Assembly: GCA_044359405.1 (NCBI GenBank)
Contig: JBIKMC010000113.1
Coordinates: 1 to 9,989, forward strand
DNA from: SYIM01 sp044359405
GTDB lineage: Bacteria > Pseudomonadota > Gammaproteobacteria > Burkholderiales > Burkholderiaceae_E
Reading direction: 5' to 3'
Length of the DNA stretch: 9,989 bases
Below the pieces are notes generated by a model that was not told the origin of the DNA, did no database searches, and worked only from the letters and a program-made list of their open reading frames with translations. Position 1 is the stretch's first letter. Each line of letters begins with the position of its first letter. This document shows, piece after piece, positions 1 to 7,401 of this stretch. A program made the translations under genes and the position numbers.

Positions 1-424
1 GCACATTGGCCATGGCCTGCAGGTTGATGGAGTGTTGCCCTTTGTTGTCAGCGATGCCGCGCCCGTACCATCGTCCATCGCGCTCGATAAGCTGCCAGGG
101 TGATAGCCCTTCTTTCCATTCGCGCTCGAGTCCGCGAATGACGTCACCATGGCCATATCCCAGAACGGTCGGTAGAGCAGGGTCTTCGGTACGCTGGGCG
201 AGCAGGAACGGCGCGCCGGCCTTGGGGTGACTGAGCATTCGGCAGCTGAACCCCATCTGCTCGAACGCTGGGCGCATTTCGCCTTCAAGGTACTCAATAA
301 GAACAGGAGCTCGATCTGGATTCTGGCTTTCTGTTGGGATGGCGATACGGCGCTCAAGCGTCCGTCGAAAATCACCGGAGTCGAAAACCTGTTCTGCTCG
401 GCGAATGGCGTCGCTTCTACTCAT
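1..424 (-). CDS. M20 family metallopeptidase, N-terminal 141 residues (cut by window edge)
   Basis: This is the start of a zinc-dependent M20 peptidase (ArgE/DapE/CPG2/dipeptidase superfamily), a cytoplasmic enzyme hydrolysing peptide or N-acyl amide bonds. I translated it by hand from ATG at 424-422. The motif GHGDVI (residues 91-96) carries the first metal ligand His92 and the neighbouring Asp94. GRGIADNKGQ (121-130) carries the metal-bridging Asp126. The segment between them (LSPWQLIERDGRWYGRG) is typical of the M20 subgroup found beside dipeptide transporters. No signal peptide is visible. The remaining ligands and the lid domain lie beyond the left edge. The start overlaps the end of the preceding ATPase gene by 8 nt and has only a weak Shine-Dalgarno sequence, so translation is probably coupled. 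By context it would cleave the imported peptides; the exact substrate cannot be read from the sequence. Confidence 0.88.
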   Translation of the reverse strand, partial: MSRSDAIRRAEQVFDSGDFRRTLERRIAIPTESQNPDRAPVLIEYLEGEMRPAFEQMGFSCRMLSHPKAGAPFLLAQRTEDPALPTVLGYGHGDVIRGLEREWKEGLSPWQLIERDGRWYGRGIADNKGQHSINLQAMANV

Positions 425-1466
425 GGCTTGTGACCTGTGGGCGTGAGGGAGTGCATGAAGGAGTCTGGGAATATAGATGACAGGCGACCGTGACATCGCC
501 GTGCTGGTCCAGGCGGGGAGCTTCGCGCGGGCAGTGCTTGAGCGCATGCACGCAGCGCGGATGAAATGCGCATCCATCCGGTGGATTGAGCGGGTCCGGA
601 AAGGCCAGGCCCAGCCCGGTATCCGGAATGCCCATGCCGGGCTCCGGTTTGAGGACCGACGCCAGCAGGGCCTGGGTATACGGATGGCGAGGCGATGCGA
701 AGAGTTGGCCCGTCGGGGCCTGCTCAACAAGGCGCCCCAGGTACATGACCGCCACTCGGGTGGCGATATGCTCCACCACGGCCAGGTTATGACTGATGAA
801 TACGTAGGTCAGGCCGAAGTCGCGCTGAAGCTCGAGCAGCAAGTTAAGAATCTGAGCCTGCACGGATACGTCCAATGCGGAGGTCGGCTCGTCACAGATC
901 ACGATATCAGGTTGCATGACCAGCGCCCGGGCAATGGCGACCCGTTGGCGTTGACCGCCGGACAGTTGTCCTGGGGTGTTGTCGGCATATCGGGTCGGCA
1001 GACCCACCCGCTCGAGCATCTGTAGGGATTTGCGCCGGCGCTCGGACGCGGTGCCGATGCCATGCACATCAAGGGGCAATGACACGATTGACGCGATACC
1101 TCGGCGGGGATTGAGCGAACCGTAGGGGTCCTGAAAAATCGGCTGAATGCGGCGCGACAGAAACTTGCGATCGAGTCGACTGATGTCCTGCCCAGCGAGC
1201 GAAATGGTGCCGCGAGTGGGCGGTATCAGGCCCAACAGCATGCGGGCGAGCGTCGACTTACCGCATCCGGATTCACCCACGATGCCAAGCACGTCGCCAC
1301 GATACAGATCCAGATCGATGCCGTTGACCGCGTGCAGCTCGCGTCGTGGACGGAAAAGACCGCCCGATACTTTAAAAGTTCGGGTGACTCCACTCGTGCT
1401 CAGAAGAGGTGGCTTGCCAGATTCGCTACGTGTTCCAGACTGGCTTGCCGCGGACGGTGTATTCAT
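417..1466 (-). CDS. dppF: Peptide ABC transporter ATP-binding protein, DppF/OppF type
   Basis: This is the second nucleotide-binding subunit of the peptide importer, hydrolysing ATP at the inner face of the cytoplasmic membrane. With the chosen start it has 349 residues. It shows Walker A GESGCGKST (64-72), Q-loop IFQDPYGSLNP (110-120), signature LSGGQRQR (168-175), Walker B IVICDEP (188-194) and switch His226. The C-terminal oligopeptide-transporter domain has Cys299, Cys305, Cys312 and Cys329, the spacing known to bind an iron-sulphur cluster in some DppD/DppF proteins. The frame is open up to 1604, but ATG at 1466-1464 is preferred: it forms an ATGA overlap with the stop of the preceding ATPase, and the extra 46 residues match nothing in the family. 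The symbol reflects family and position; oppF is equally possible. Confidence 0.93.
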   Translation of the reverse strand: MNTPSAASQSGTRSESGKPPLLSTSGVTRTFKVSGGLFRPRRELHAVNGIDLDLYRGDVLGIVGESGCGKSTLARMLLGLIPPTRGTISLAGQDISRLDRKFLSRRIQPIFQDPYGSLNPRRGIASIVSLPLDVHGIGTASERRRKSLQMLERVGLPTRYADNTPGQLSGGQRQRVAIARALVMQPDIVICDEPTSALDVSVQAQILNLLLELQRDFGLTYVFISHNLAVVEHIATRVAVMYLGRLVEQAPTGQLFASPRHPYTQALLASVLKPEPGMGIPDTGLGLAFPDPLNPPDGCAFHPRCVHALKHCPREAPRLDQHGDVTVACHLYSQTPSCTPSRPQVTSHE

Positions 1467-2503
1467 GAGGCAGCCCGCGTTTTGACGTTGGCCCGCTCGG
1501 TCTGTAAGCACCGCCAGCCATGCCCCTTTGAATTCTCGCTCCAGGCGATATCGGCCTGAGAACAGTCGTTGATGGCGTTGGGACAACGGTCGCGAAAACT
1601 GCAACCGCTCAAGGGACCGACGAGGGATGGCACGGAGCCTGAGATCGTACCCAGCGGCGAGCCGGGTGGTGTCGTTCCGGGAACAGGAACGCAGGACAGT
1701 AGTCCACGCGTGTAAGGGTGGGAGGGGGTTCGGAAAACGGCATCAGCGTTACCTTGTTCGACAATCTGTCCCGCGTACATGACACAAACGCGATCGGCGA
1801 CCTGAGCGACGACACCCAGATCATGAGTGATCAGAACCATCGCAATGCCAAGATCGCGCTGCAACTGCGCAAGTAGTCGAAGAATCTGCGCCTGGATCGT
1901 GACGTCAAGCGCCGTACTCGGTTCGTCGGCGATCAGTAATTCGGGACCGCACATGAGGGCCATGGCAATCATCACACGCTGGCGCAGTCCTCCTGAAAGC
2001 TGATGTGGATATTGGTCGAGGCGTTCGGATGCTGAGGCGATACCGACCCGGCCAAGGAGCTCACACGCCCGGTCGCGAGCCTGCGAACGCGAGGCTCGCC
2101 GGTGGTGTGTATAGACCTCGGTCAGTTGCTCACCGATTGAGTAGGCTGGGTTGAGCGCCGTCATGGGCTCCTGAAAAATCATCGCCATGCGATTACCGCG
2201 TAAGGCATTGACCTCGCGAGACGAGGCTTGGATCAAGTCCAGGTCACCGAGTCTAAGAGCCCGAGCCCGTCTCTGGGCGCTCGCGGGGAGCAGACCCATG
2301 ATCGCCAGCGAGGTCATGGACTTGCCGCAGCCGGATTCGCCGACGATACAAAGCGTCTCGCCGGGACCGACTGAAAAGGAGACGTCGCGGACGGCGTGCA
2401 GCATGCCTTTTGGCGTTTGGATGTCGACACTGAGCCCGTCAACCTCCAACACGGGCTTCGGTTCGCCAGAACTGTCCAACTGGGGCTGCGCAATCGTTCT
2501 CAT
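1463..2503 (-). CDS. dppD: Peptide ABC transporter ATP-binding protein, DppD/OppD type
   Basis: This is the first ATPase subunit of the peptide importer, expected to pair with the DppF-type subunit next door. It has 346 residues, a usual length for DppD. Visible motifs are Walker A GESGCGKS (55-62), Q-loop MIFQEPMTALNPAYSIGEQL (108-127), signature LSGGLRQR (169-176), Walker B LLIADEP (189-195) and switch His227. The helix after the D-loop reads DVTIQAQIL. The residue after DEP is Ser where Thr is usual, a conservative change. Cys301, Cys307, Cys314 and Cys332 form the C-terminal four-cysteine motif. The ATG (2503-2501) overlaps the permease stop as ATGA, and the stop overlaps the next ATPase start in the same way. 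OppD or another peptide or nickel importer subunit is possible by family alone; the operon favours peptides. Confidence 0.93.
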   Translation of the reverse strand: MRTIAQPQLDSSGEPKPVLEVDGLSVDIQTPKGMLHAVRDVSFSVGPGETLCIVGESGCGKSMTSLAIMGLLPASAQRRARALRLGDLDLIQASSREVNALRGNRMAMIFQEPMTALNPAYSIGEQLTEVYTHHRRASRSQARDRACELLGRVGIASASERLDQYPHQLSGGLRQRVMIAMALMCGPELLIADEPSTALDVTIQAQILRLLAQLQRDLGIAMVLITHDLGVVAQVADRVCVMYAGQIVEQGNADAVFRTPSHPYTRGLLSCVPVPGTTPPGSPLGTISGSVPSLVGPLSGCSFRDRCPNAINDCSQADIAWSENSKGHGWRCLQTERANVKTRAAS

Positions 2504-3336
2504 GCGCGTCCCCCGGGGGCCAGGGCGTCACGCAGGCCATCGCCCGCCAGATTGATGGCAAAAATAAGAAGCGCCAGTGCCGATCCGGGAATGGCGATCA
2601 GCCAGAATGAAAAGAACATGTAGGACTTGGCCTCGGAGATCATGAGCCCCCACGACGGCAGGGGCGGTTGTACGCCCAGCCCCAAAAACGAGAGCGCTGC
2701 CTCCAGAAGAATGGCACTGGCCGCCTCAAGGGTTGCGACAACGATCAAATGCGGCAGCACGTTGGGCAGTATTTCTCCGAACAGGATCCTGGCCGTAGAG
2801 GCTCCGTTAGCCTGTGCGGCCGCCACAAAGTCGAGTGCACGCACTTGCTGAGTGGCGCTTCGCATGACTACGGCAAAACGATCCCATTTCAGAAGACCCA
2901 GCACCAGGATGACGACCCAGAGTGAACCGCCCACGAGCGCAACCGTCGCCAGGGCGACCAGGATCACCGGCATGGACAGGCGGGTGGTGACGGTGAAGCT
3001 CACCAGCATGTCGATGCGACCTCCGAAGTATCCGGCAAGCATGCCCATGACCGTGCCGATGAGTCCCGAGATCAGCGCAACGGAGACGCCGATCAGCAAG
3101 GAGATTCGAGCGCCGTATATCAGGCGCGACAGATAGTCGCGCCCCAGCGGGTCGGTGCCCAGGGGATGCTCCCAAGTGCCCTTGGCATCCCAAAGGGGAG
3201 GAACTGTGCGGTTATTGAGATTCTGCGTGTACGGATCGTGCGGAGCCAGCCAGGGAGCCAGGAGGGCGACTAGTACGATCAGCAACAGGATGCCGGCGCC
3301 TAGACTTAATGCCGGATTACGAAGAAGGCGCCTCAT
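2500..3336 (-). CDS. dppC: Peptide ABC transporter permease, DppC/OppC type
   Basis: This is an inner-membrane permease subunit that would pair with the DppB-type protein to form the translocation path. It has 278 residues, slightly short because the cytoplasmic N-terminus before the first membrane segment (about 10-30) is brief. The motif HPLGTDPLGRDYLSRLIYG (57-75) is characteristic of DppC-type proteins. Further hydrophobic segments lie around 78-102, 122-150, 195-220 and 240-264. The EAA loop that docks on the ATPases is FVAAAQANGAS (170-180) continuing to ILPNVLPHLIV (189-199). SFLGLGVQPPLPSWG (216-230) is another family hallmark. The gene is linked at both ends by 4-nt ATGA overlaps to dppB and dppD, which implies translational coupling. 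Confidence 0.93.
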   Translation of the reverse strand: MRRLLRNPALSLGAGILLLIVLVALLAPWLAPHDPYTQNLNNRTVPPLWDAKGTWEHPLGTDPLGRDYLSRLIYGARISLLIGVSVALISGLIGTVMGMLAGYFGGRIDMLVSFTVTTRLSMPVILVALATVALVGGSLWVVILVLGLLKWDRFAVVMRSATQQVRALDFVAAAQANGASTARILFGEILPNVLPHLIVVATLEAASAILLEAALSFLGLGVQPPLPSWGLMISEAKSYMFFSFWLIAIPGSALALLIFAINLAGDGLRDALAPGGRA

Positions 3337-4250
3337 GCGATGCGTATCCGAGGGTCAAGCCAGGCGTTGGCAACATCAGCCGCCAGCGTGAGGGCAACGT
3401 AAATGACTGACAGTAGCAGCACGATGTTCTGCATCACCGGAAAATCTTTGTAGGTGATGCTCTGGTAGGCGAGATAACCCAGACCGTCCAGCGCGAAGAT
3501 GGTTTCGATAACGACCGAGCCCCCCAGCAGAAAGCCCAGTTGCACAGCGGCCAGTGCCACCACGGGCACGAGCGCATTGCGCAGGGCGTGCTTGAAGACG
3601 ACCGTCGTGAAAGGGAGACCCTTGGCGCGCGCGGTGCGGATGTAGTCGGTTTCGAGTACTTCAATCATGCCTGCTCGAATCAGACGCATGAAGGCGGGTG
3701 CGACGTAGTAGCCCAGGGCAATGGTGGGCATGACAAAGTGAAGCCAGGTGTCACTGCCGGACACCGGAAGCCAGCGCAGACTGATCGAAAACAGCATGAT
3801 CAGAAGCAGGGCGAAGAAAAAATTGGGCAGTGCCTGACCGATGACTGCAAGAGTCAGACAGAGTCGGTCAAGCAGGCTGTTTCGCCAGATGGCCGCCATC
3901 ACCCCAAGCGGAATCGAAATCATCAGGGCAAAGCCAAGTGCCAACACGCCCAGTAGCAGGGTGGTCTGTAGCTTGGAGGCGATCAGGGGACCTGCTGGTG
4001 TCTTGAAATAAATGGAGTCACCTAAGTTACCGCTCAGCGTATTGCCGAGCCAGTCGACGTATTGAATCGGAAGCGGGCGGTCAAACCCATAGGTCTTGCG
4101 GATCAATTCAATGTCTTCAGCGCGCGCGCCCTCTCCGGCGATGGCAATCGCCGGGTCGCCGGACAGCCTCAACAGCGAGAACGCGATGATCGAGACAGCC
4201 AGGGCAACCAGCAGTGCCAGACCGAGTCGCTTGATGATGTAGGCAAGCAT
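3333..4250 (-). CDS. dppB: Peptide ABC transporter permease, DppB/OppB type
   Basis: This is the first inner-membrane permease of the peptide importer. It has 305 residues. The N-terminus MLAYIIKRLGLALLVALAVS gives the standard first membrane helix. GDPA (31-34), then YGFDRPLPIQYVDWLGN (54-70) and GNLGDSI (74-80), are the usual periplasmic features. Later hydrophobic segments lie around 97-121, 133-158, 172-190, 226-247 and 275-293. The EAA loop is YIRTARAKGL (203-212) with FKHALRNALVPV (219-230). ATG at 4250-4248 fits the family N-terminus exactly, but its only Shine-Dalgarno-like match, AAGG, is just 2 nt upstream, so initiation may be weak. Together with the stem-loop in the gap before it, this would keep permease levels below those of the binding protein (inference). 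Confidence 0.93.
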   Translation of the reverse strand: MLAYIIKRLGLALLVALAVSIIAFSLLRLSGDPAIAIAGEGARAEDIELIRKTYGFDRPLPIQYVDWLGNTLSGNLGDSIYFKTPAGPLIASKLQTTLLLGVLALGFALMISIPLGVMAAIWRNSLLDRLCLTLAVIGQALPNFFFALLLIMLFSISLRWLPVSGSDTWLHFVMPTIALGYYVAPAFMRLIRAGMIEVLETDYIRTARAKGLPFTTVVFKHALRNALVPVVALAAVQLGFLLGGSVVIETIFALDGLGYLAYQSITYKDFPVMQNIVLLLSVIYVALTLAADVANAWLDPRIRIA

Positions 4251-4275
4251 GGCCTTGACGGCGCAATAGCAGGTG

Positions 4276-4330
4276 AGCGGCCCGCGCCAGGCTCCTCCGG
4301 TGCGCCGGAGGTCATACCGCGGGCGCCGCT
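4276..4330 (-). promoter_or_regulatory. Long imperfect stem-loop between binding-protein and permease genes
   Basis: Outer arms 4276-4286 and 4318-4330 pair over 11 bp with a 2-nt bulge. Inside them, 4294-4300 and 4305-4311 form a perfect 7-bp stem (CCTCCGG with CCGGAGG) around a 4-nt loop. On the minus-strand transcript the structure starts 4 nt after the TAG stop (4337-4335) of the binding-protein gene and ends about 25 nt before the dppB start. It is not followed by a T-rich tract in the direction of transcription, so it is not a classical Rho-independent terminator. Structures at this position in other binding-protein operons stabilise the upstream message or reduce downstream expression; that role here is inferred. 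Confidence 0.6.
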
Positions 4331-4334
4331 AAGC

Positions 4335-5876
4335 CTATTTCCAGGACATCTCCCAGAAGCGGACCATCTCGTCAGGGTAAGGACTGAAGGTGAGATCTTT
4401 GGAAGCAACGTAATACACCGGCAGGGACCACAGGGGCACGGCGTACATGCGCTCGGCGATCAGGCGAAGCGCGTCACGATAGGAGTTTTTGCGTACTTCG
4501 GGGTTGACCGAATTATCGCCTCTGAGAAGCAAGTCGCGCACCTCGGGGTCACGGCTGATGTCATCCGCTTGGAACGTGAAGTAGACGGGTGTTGAGGCAG
4601 ACATGTCATTGACCGAGAACGAGCCCCAGGTCTGGTGCGACAGCGCCGATTTATTGGCGCGGACCTGATCTCGCATGGCGGCATACTGCGAGAATGTGAG
4701 CTTGGCTCGGATACCCACTGCCTGCAGATTCCCGATCATGGCCTCGGTTTGGTTGCGCTCTCGATACGCGAAGATTTCGGTGTCAAACCCGTTAGGAAAA
4801 CCTGCCTCGGCCAAGAGGCGCTTGGCCAGGGCGGGGTCGTAGCTGTACCGGGGAGCCCCTTCGTCAGTGCAACCAAATTGCGATGGGAAGCAGATGGTAT
4901 GCAGCACCCGGGCGCCAGCGCCGACAATGTTTTTCACCATCGATTCGCGGTCAATCGCGTGGGCGATCGCCTTGCGGACCCGGATGTCCTTCAGTTGGGG
5001 GGCGGGGGCACCGTCCAGCGTATTCATCTGCAGGAAGACAATTCGCATGGTCTCGCCGCTGACTACCTGCAGTTGGGGCATTCGCGCCGCCTGCTCGGCC
5101 TGATCCTTGGCAACGTTCATGATGAGATCCATGTTGCCCGACAGCATTTCGGCCATTTGCGTCTGGCGGTCAGGGATGAAGCGCATCTCAAGCTTGCCGA
5201 TCTTGGGTGTTCCCTTGGGCGAATCCCTGAAATACTCGGTGTTGCGCTCGAGCAGAAGCGACTTTCCCGGGTTGTGGCTGACCACTTTCCAGGGTCCGGT
5301 TCCGACCGGTTTTGCGTTCATGCCGCGCGGGCCGACCTCGGCGTAATACTTGGCGGGATGGATTACGACCGGCCCCGCCAGATACTCGATGGCGGCGGGG
5401 AAAATCTGCTTGGTGATGACCCTGACGCGGAATTTGTCGAGTTTTTCAGCCTTCTCGATCCAGCTCACGTTCTGCTGAGTGGTGACCTTGTTGGCAGGGT
5501 TGGCCACAAAATTCAGGGTGTACACCACCGAATCTGCATCAAACTCCTCGCCGTTATGAAACTTGATTCCCTGACGGAGTTCGAATTCGATGGTTTTGTC
5601 GTCAATCTGCTTCCAGCTTTTAGCCAGGTTTCCCTTGTACTCATTGGTTTTTGGGTCCCGGTACACCAGGGTGTCCCAGACCTGGGCGCCGATGATCACG
5701 CCGATCCGGACATTATTGAAGAAGGGGTCGATGTTCTCGGGTGCCTGGTCGTTGGCATAGCGGATCGTGTCATCTCGCTTGCCCGCAATTGCGGGTGCGC
5801 TCAGGGCGATCGCGACCGCCATAAGGAGTCCCTCAGGTCGAACCCTGGATAAAATAGACGTCAAGACCGTTTTCAT
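4335..5876 (-). CDS. Peptide ABC transporter periplasmic substrate-binding protein (SBP_bac_5 family)
   Basis: This is the periplasmic receptor that captures the peptide and delivers it to the permease pair. It has 513 residues. A Sec signal peptide spans residues 1-31, with charged n-region residues up to Arg13, hydrophobic core LLMAVAIALSAPAIA and likely signal-peptidase I cleavage at AIA|GK. There is no lipobox, so it is soluble rather than a lipoprotein. Family landmarks are GNLAKSW (82-88), LRQGIKFHNGEEFDADSVVY (100-119), VGTGPWKV (191-198) and IRVRKAIAHAIDRESMV (298-314). The mature protein has only two cysteines, Cys329 and Cys336, which could form a disulphide. It is first in its operon and has a strong ribosome binding site. 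Family membership and context point to di- or oligopeptides, but this family also binds nickel, glutathione and opines, so substrate and symbol stay open. Confidence 0.93.
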   Translation of the reverse strand: MKTVLTSILSRVRPEGLLMAVAIALSAPAIAGKRDDTIRYANDQAPENIDPFFNNVRIGVIIGAQVWDTLVYRDPKTNEYKGNLAKSWKQIDDKTIEFELRQGIKFHNGEEFDADSVVYTLNFVANPANKVTTQQNVSWIEKAEKLDKFRVRVITKQIFPAAIEYLAGPVVIHPAKYYAEVGPRGMNAKPVGTGPWKVVSHNPGKSLLLERNTEYFRDSPKGTPKIGKLEMRFIPDRQTQMAEMLSGNMDLIMNVAKDQAEQAARMPQLQVVSGETMRIVFLQMNTLDGAPAPQLKDIRVRKAIAHAIDRESMVKNIVGAGARVLHTICFPSQFGCTDEGAPRYSYDPALAKRLLAEAGFPNGFDTEIFAYRERNQTEAMIGNLQAVGIRAKLTFSQYAAMRDQVRANKSALSHQTWGSFSVNDMSASTPVYFTFQADDISRDPEVRDLLLRGDNSVNPEVRKNSYRDALRLIAERMYAVPLWSLPVYYVASKDLTFSPYPDEMVRFWEMSWK

Positions 5877-5980
5877 CGAACACCTCCACAGTCGGTTACG
5901 TACTCACGTCGTTGGAAGTTATCACGTAAACTTCGCGCTGATATCTCGTACCCCAATGGCCCCTAAGGGTTGACCCTGCC
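5877..5980. promoter_or_regulatory. Divergent intergenic region with presumed promoters of both operons
   Basis: This 104-bp spacer separates the importer operon (leftward) from the secretion operon (rightward), so both promoters should lie here or just inside the genes. By eye I find no pair of -35 and -10 boxes good enough to call on either strand. It is more A+T-rich than the flanking genes. It holds a 6-bp inverted repeat, TTACGT (5896-5901) and ACGTAA (5924-5929), spaced by 22 bp. It also holds a second inverted repeat, AGGGT (5966-5970) and ACCCT (5973-5977), which overlaps the presumed ribosome binding site of the outer-membrane channel gene. Either could be an operator, but this is speculative. 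Confidence 0.5.
5883..5887 (-). promoter_or_regulatory. Strong Shine-Dalgarno site of the binding-protein gene
   Basis: On the minus strand GGAGG is followed by a 6-nt spacer and then ATG at 5876-5874. This near-ideal site fixes the start and contrasts with the poor site in front of dppB, in keeping with the excess of binding protein that such importers need. Confidence 0.8.
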
Positions 5981-7387
5981 TTGCCTGTCTTGAAATTCCC
6001 CCGCTTTTCTTTGTCTGAGTGGTCTGGTCCAGGCCCTGCTGTGATCGGTTTGAGGGCGGTGATTGTGCTCGGTCTTGGGTTTATTACGAACGGCAGTTGG
6101 GTCTACACCCCGGCCGCTTTTGCGCAGGGGCGCACGCCGGTTGAGGTTAACGTGCCGCAGGCCGTTGCGGCGCCCGCCCCGGGTGGGTCGCTAGTGGCTA
6201 CCGGCGCCAGGGGCCGTGAGGACACGCTGGCCGCGGTGCTGCGAGCGGCCGTCGTCTCCCATCCCACCATCAAGGCGCGCGAGGGCGACTGGCAGGCCGC
6301 CGGATTTGAGCTGGAAGGCGCGCAGTGGGGTTGGTTTCCGACCGTTAGTGCTGAGGCTCAGGCAGATAGCAGCCGACCCCAGACGGCCTTGCGGGTGCAG
6401 CAGCCGCTCTGGAGCGGCGGACGCATCGAAAGCCAGATTGACGTCGCGGGATCAGCTCGGGATGCGGCGCAGGCGGCGGTGCGGGAGGCCGAGCAGTCCA
6501 TTCTTCTGCAGACCGCGACGGCATTTTTCGAAGTTTTGCGGCTTGAGGCCCGACTGGAGACGGCTCGACGCAATGAGGATGAACACCGCAAACTGCTGGA
6601 GATGATCCAGCGGCGGGTGCGAGCCGAGGTGAGTCCCCAGGCGGACGAAACGTTGGCTGCGGCGCGATTGCAGCAGGCGGTGAGCGAGCGCATTCAGTTT
6701 ATGCGCGGGTCTGACTCGGCGCGCGTGACGCTCGAGCAGTTTACGGGTGATTCGGTCGGACAATTGATTGCGCCTGAGCGTCTGGCACCGATCGTCGACC
6801 GGCTCGAGCAGAGCATGCTTGAGCGTGCACGCGCCATTTCTCCTGAACGTGAGCGGCTTCAGCGCCAGCTTGAGGTTGCGAAGGGGCAGATCAACCTTTC
6901 CCGGGCCAATACGCGTCCGCAGGTTTTTGCGGCGCTACAGCAGCAGGTCGGGCCACTTGAGTTTGGCCAGGACAGAACTCGTGCCTTTGTTGGCGTCGAG
7001 TTTCGTCCGGGCCCGGGGCTGTCAAGCCTTAGTGCCATCCAGGCGGCCAGCGCCCGACTCTTGTCGGCCGAAGAGGCGCTCGCCGCTTACGACCGACAGC
7101 TTGCCCAGCAAGTCCGGGCCGCGCTCACCGAGTTCGATGCGCTGCAGCTGCAGCTTGACCCGGCTCGGCAGCTCGAACAGGCAACGGACGAAGTGGTGGC
7201 CTCGTATCTGCGTCAGTATCAGATCGGGCGCAAGAACTGGCTGGATGTACTCAATGCCCAGCGCGAGGTCTCACAGGCACGCTACGCCCTGTCGGACATT
7301 CTGTTCGGTATCCAGTCAGTGCAGGTTCGCCTGTTGCTGCTCAGCGGCCGCGTTGGTGCCCGCTCGCTGGATGAATTATCCCGTTGA
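5981..7387 (+). CDS. TolC-family type I secretion outer-membrane channel (LapE/AggA-like)
   Basis: This is the outer-membrane channel-tunnel protein of a type I secretion system; such proteins act as trimers that accept substrate from the inner-membrane exporter and adaptor. It has 468 residues from the TTG start. A hydrophobic segment AVIVLGLGFI (26-35) and cleavage-like site AAFA|QG (after 48) form the signal peptide. Two outer-membrane-efflux repeats follow. The first includes QQPLWSGGRIESQI (140-153) and coiled-coil-prone helices at about 160-250. The second includes a helix at about 350-400 and YQIGRKNWLDVLNAQREV (413-430), a strong family signature. Start choice is uncertain: TTG at 5981 has AAGGG 11 nt upstream, and GTG at 6041 would give a compact 28-residue signal peptide. 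The stop lies 14 nt before the preferred exporter start. Confidence 0.9.
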   Translation: MPVLKFPRFSLSEWSGPGPAVIGLRAVIVLGLGFITNGSWVYTPAAFAQGRTPVEVNVPQAVAAPAPGGSLVATGARGREDTLAAVLRAAVVSHPTIKAREGDWQAAGFELEGAQWGWFPTVSAEAQADSSRPQTALRVQQPLWSGGRIESQIDVAGSARDAAQAAVREAEQSILLQTATAFFEVLRLEARLETARRNEDEHRKLLEMIQRRVRAEVSPQADETLAAARLQQAVSERIQFMRGSDSARVTLEQFTGDSVGQLIAPERLAPIVDRLEQSMLERARAISPERERLQRQLEVAKGQINLSRANTRPQVFAALQQQVGPLEFGQDRTRAFVGVEFRPGPGLSSLSAIQAASARLLSAEEALAAYDRQLAQQVRAALTEFDALQLQLDPARQLEQATDEVVASYLRQYQIGRKNWLDVLNAQREVSQARYALSDILFGIQSVQVRLLLLSGRVGARSLDELSR

Positions 7388-7392
7388 AAGGA
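7386..7392 (+). promoter_or_regulatory. Shine-Dalgarno site supporting a GTG start of the exporter gene
   Basis: GAAAGGA overlaps the stop codon of the upstream gene and lies 9 nt before GTG at 7402. It favours that start over TTG at 7384, which would overlap the stop as TTGA, and over ATG at 7447, which has no purine-rich site in front of it. Confidence 0.55.
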
Positions 7393-7401
7393 TTTGAGTC
7401 G

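Noticed and set aside
477..1025. A 182-codon open frame on the plus strand opposite the DppF-type ATPase
   Set aside because: It is antisense to the Walker B and signature motifs of a real ATPase and has no recognisable features.
1467..1604. N-terminal extension of the DppF-type ATPase
   Set aside because: The frame stays open to 1604, but this part lies inside the upstream ATPase gene and does not resemble the family. The ATGA start at 1466 is much more convincing.
4276..4330. Stem-loop as a Rho-independent terminator of the binding-protein gene
   Set aside because: No T-rich tract follows on the transcribed strand, and the downstream permease genes need to be expressed from the same operon.
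4635..5852. A 405-codon open frame on the plus strand opposite the binding-protein gene
   Set aside because: The minus-strand protein has a signal peptide and clear family motifs over its whole length. The opposite frame has no recognisable domain and is a by-product of G+C-rich codon use.
5956..5973. Five-codon ORF (MAPKG) just before the channel gene, a possible leader peptide
   Set aside because: It has no ribosome binding site and no regulatory codon run, and such short frames occur by chance.
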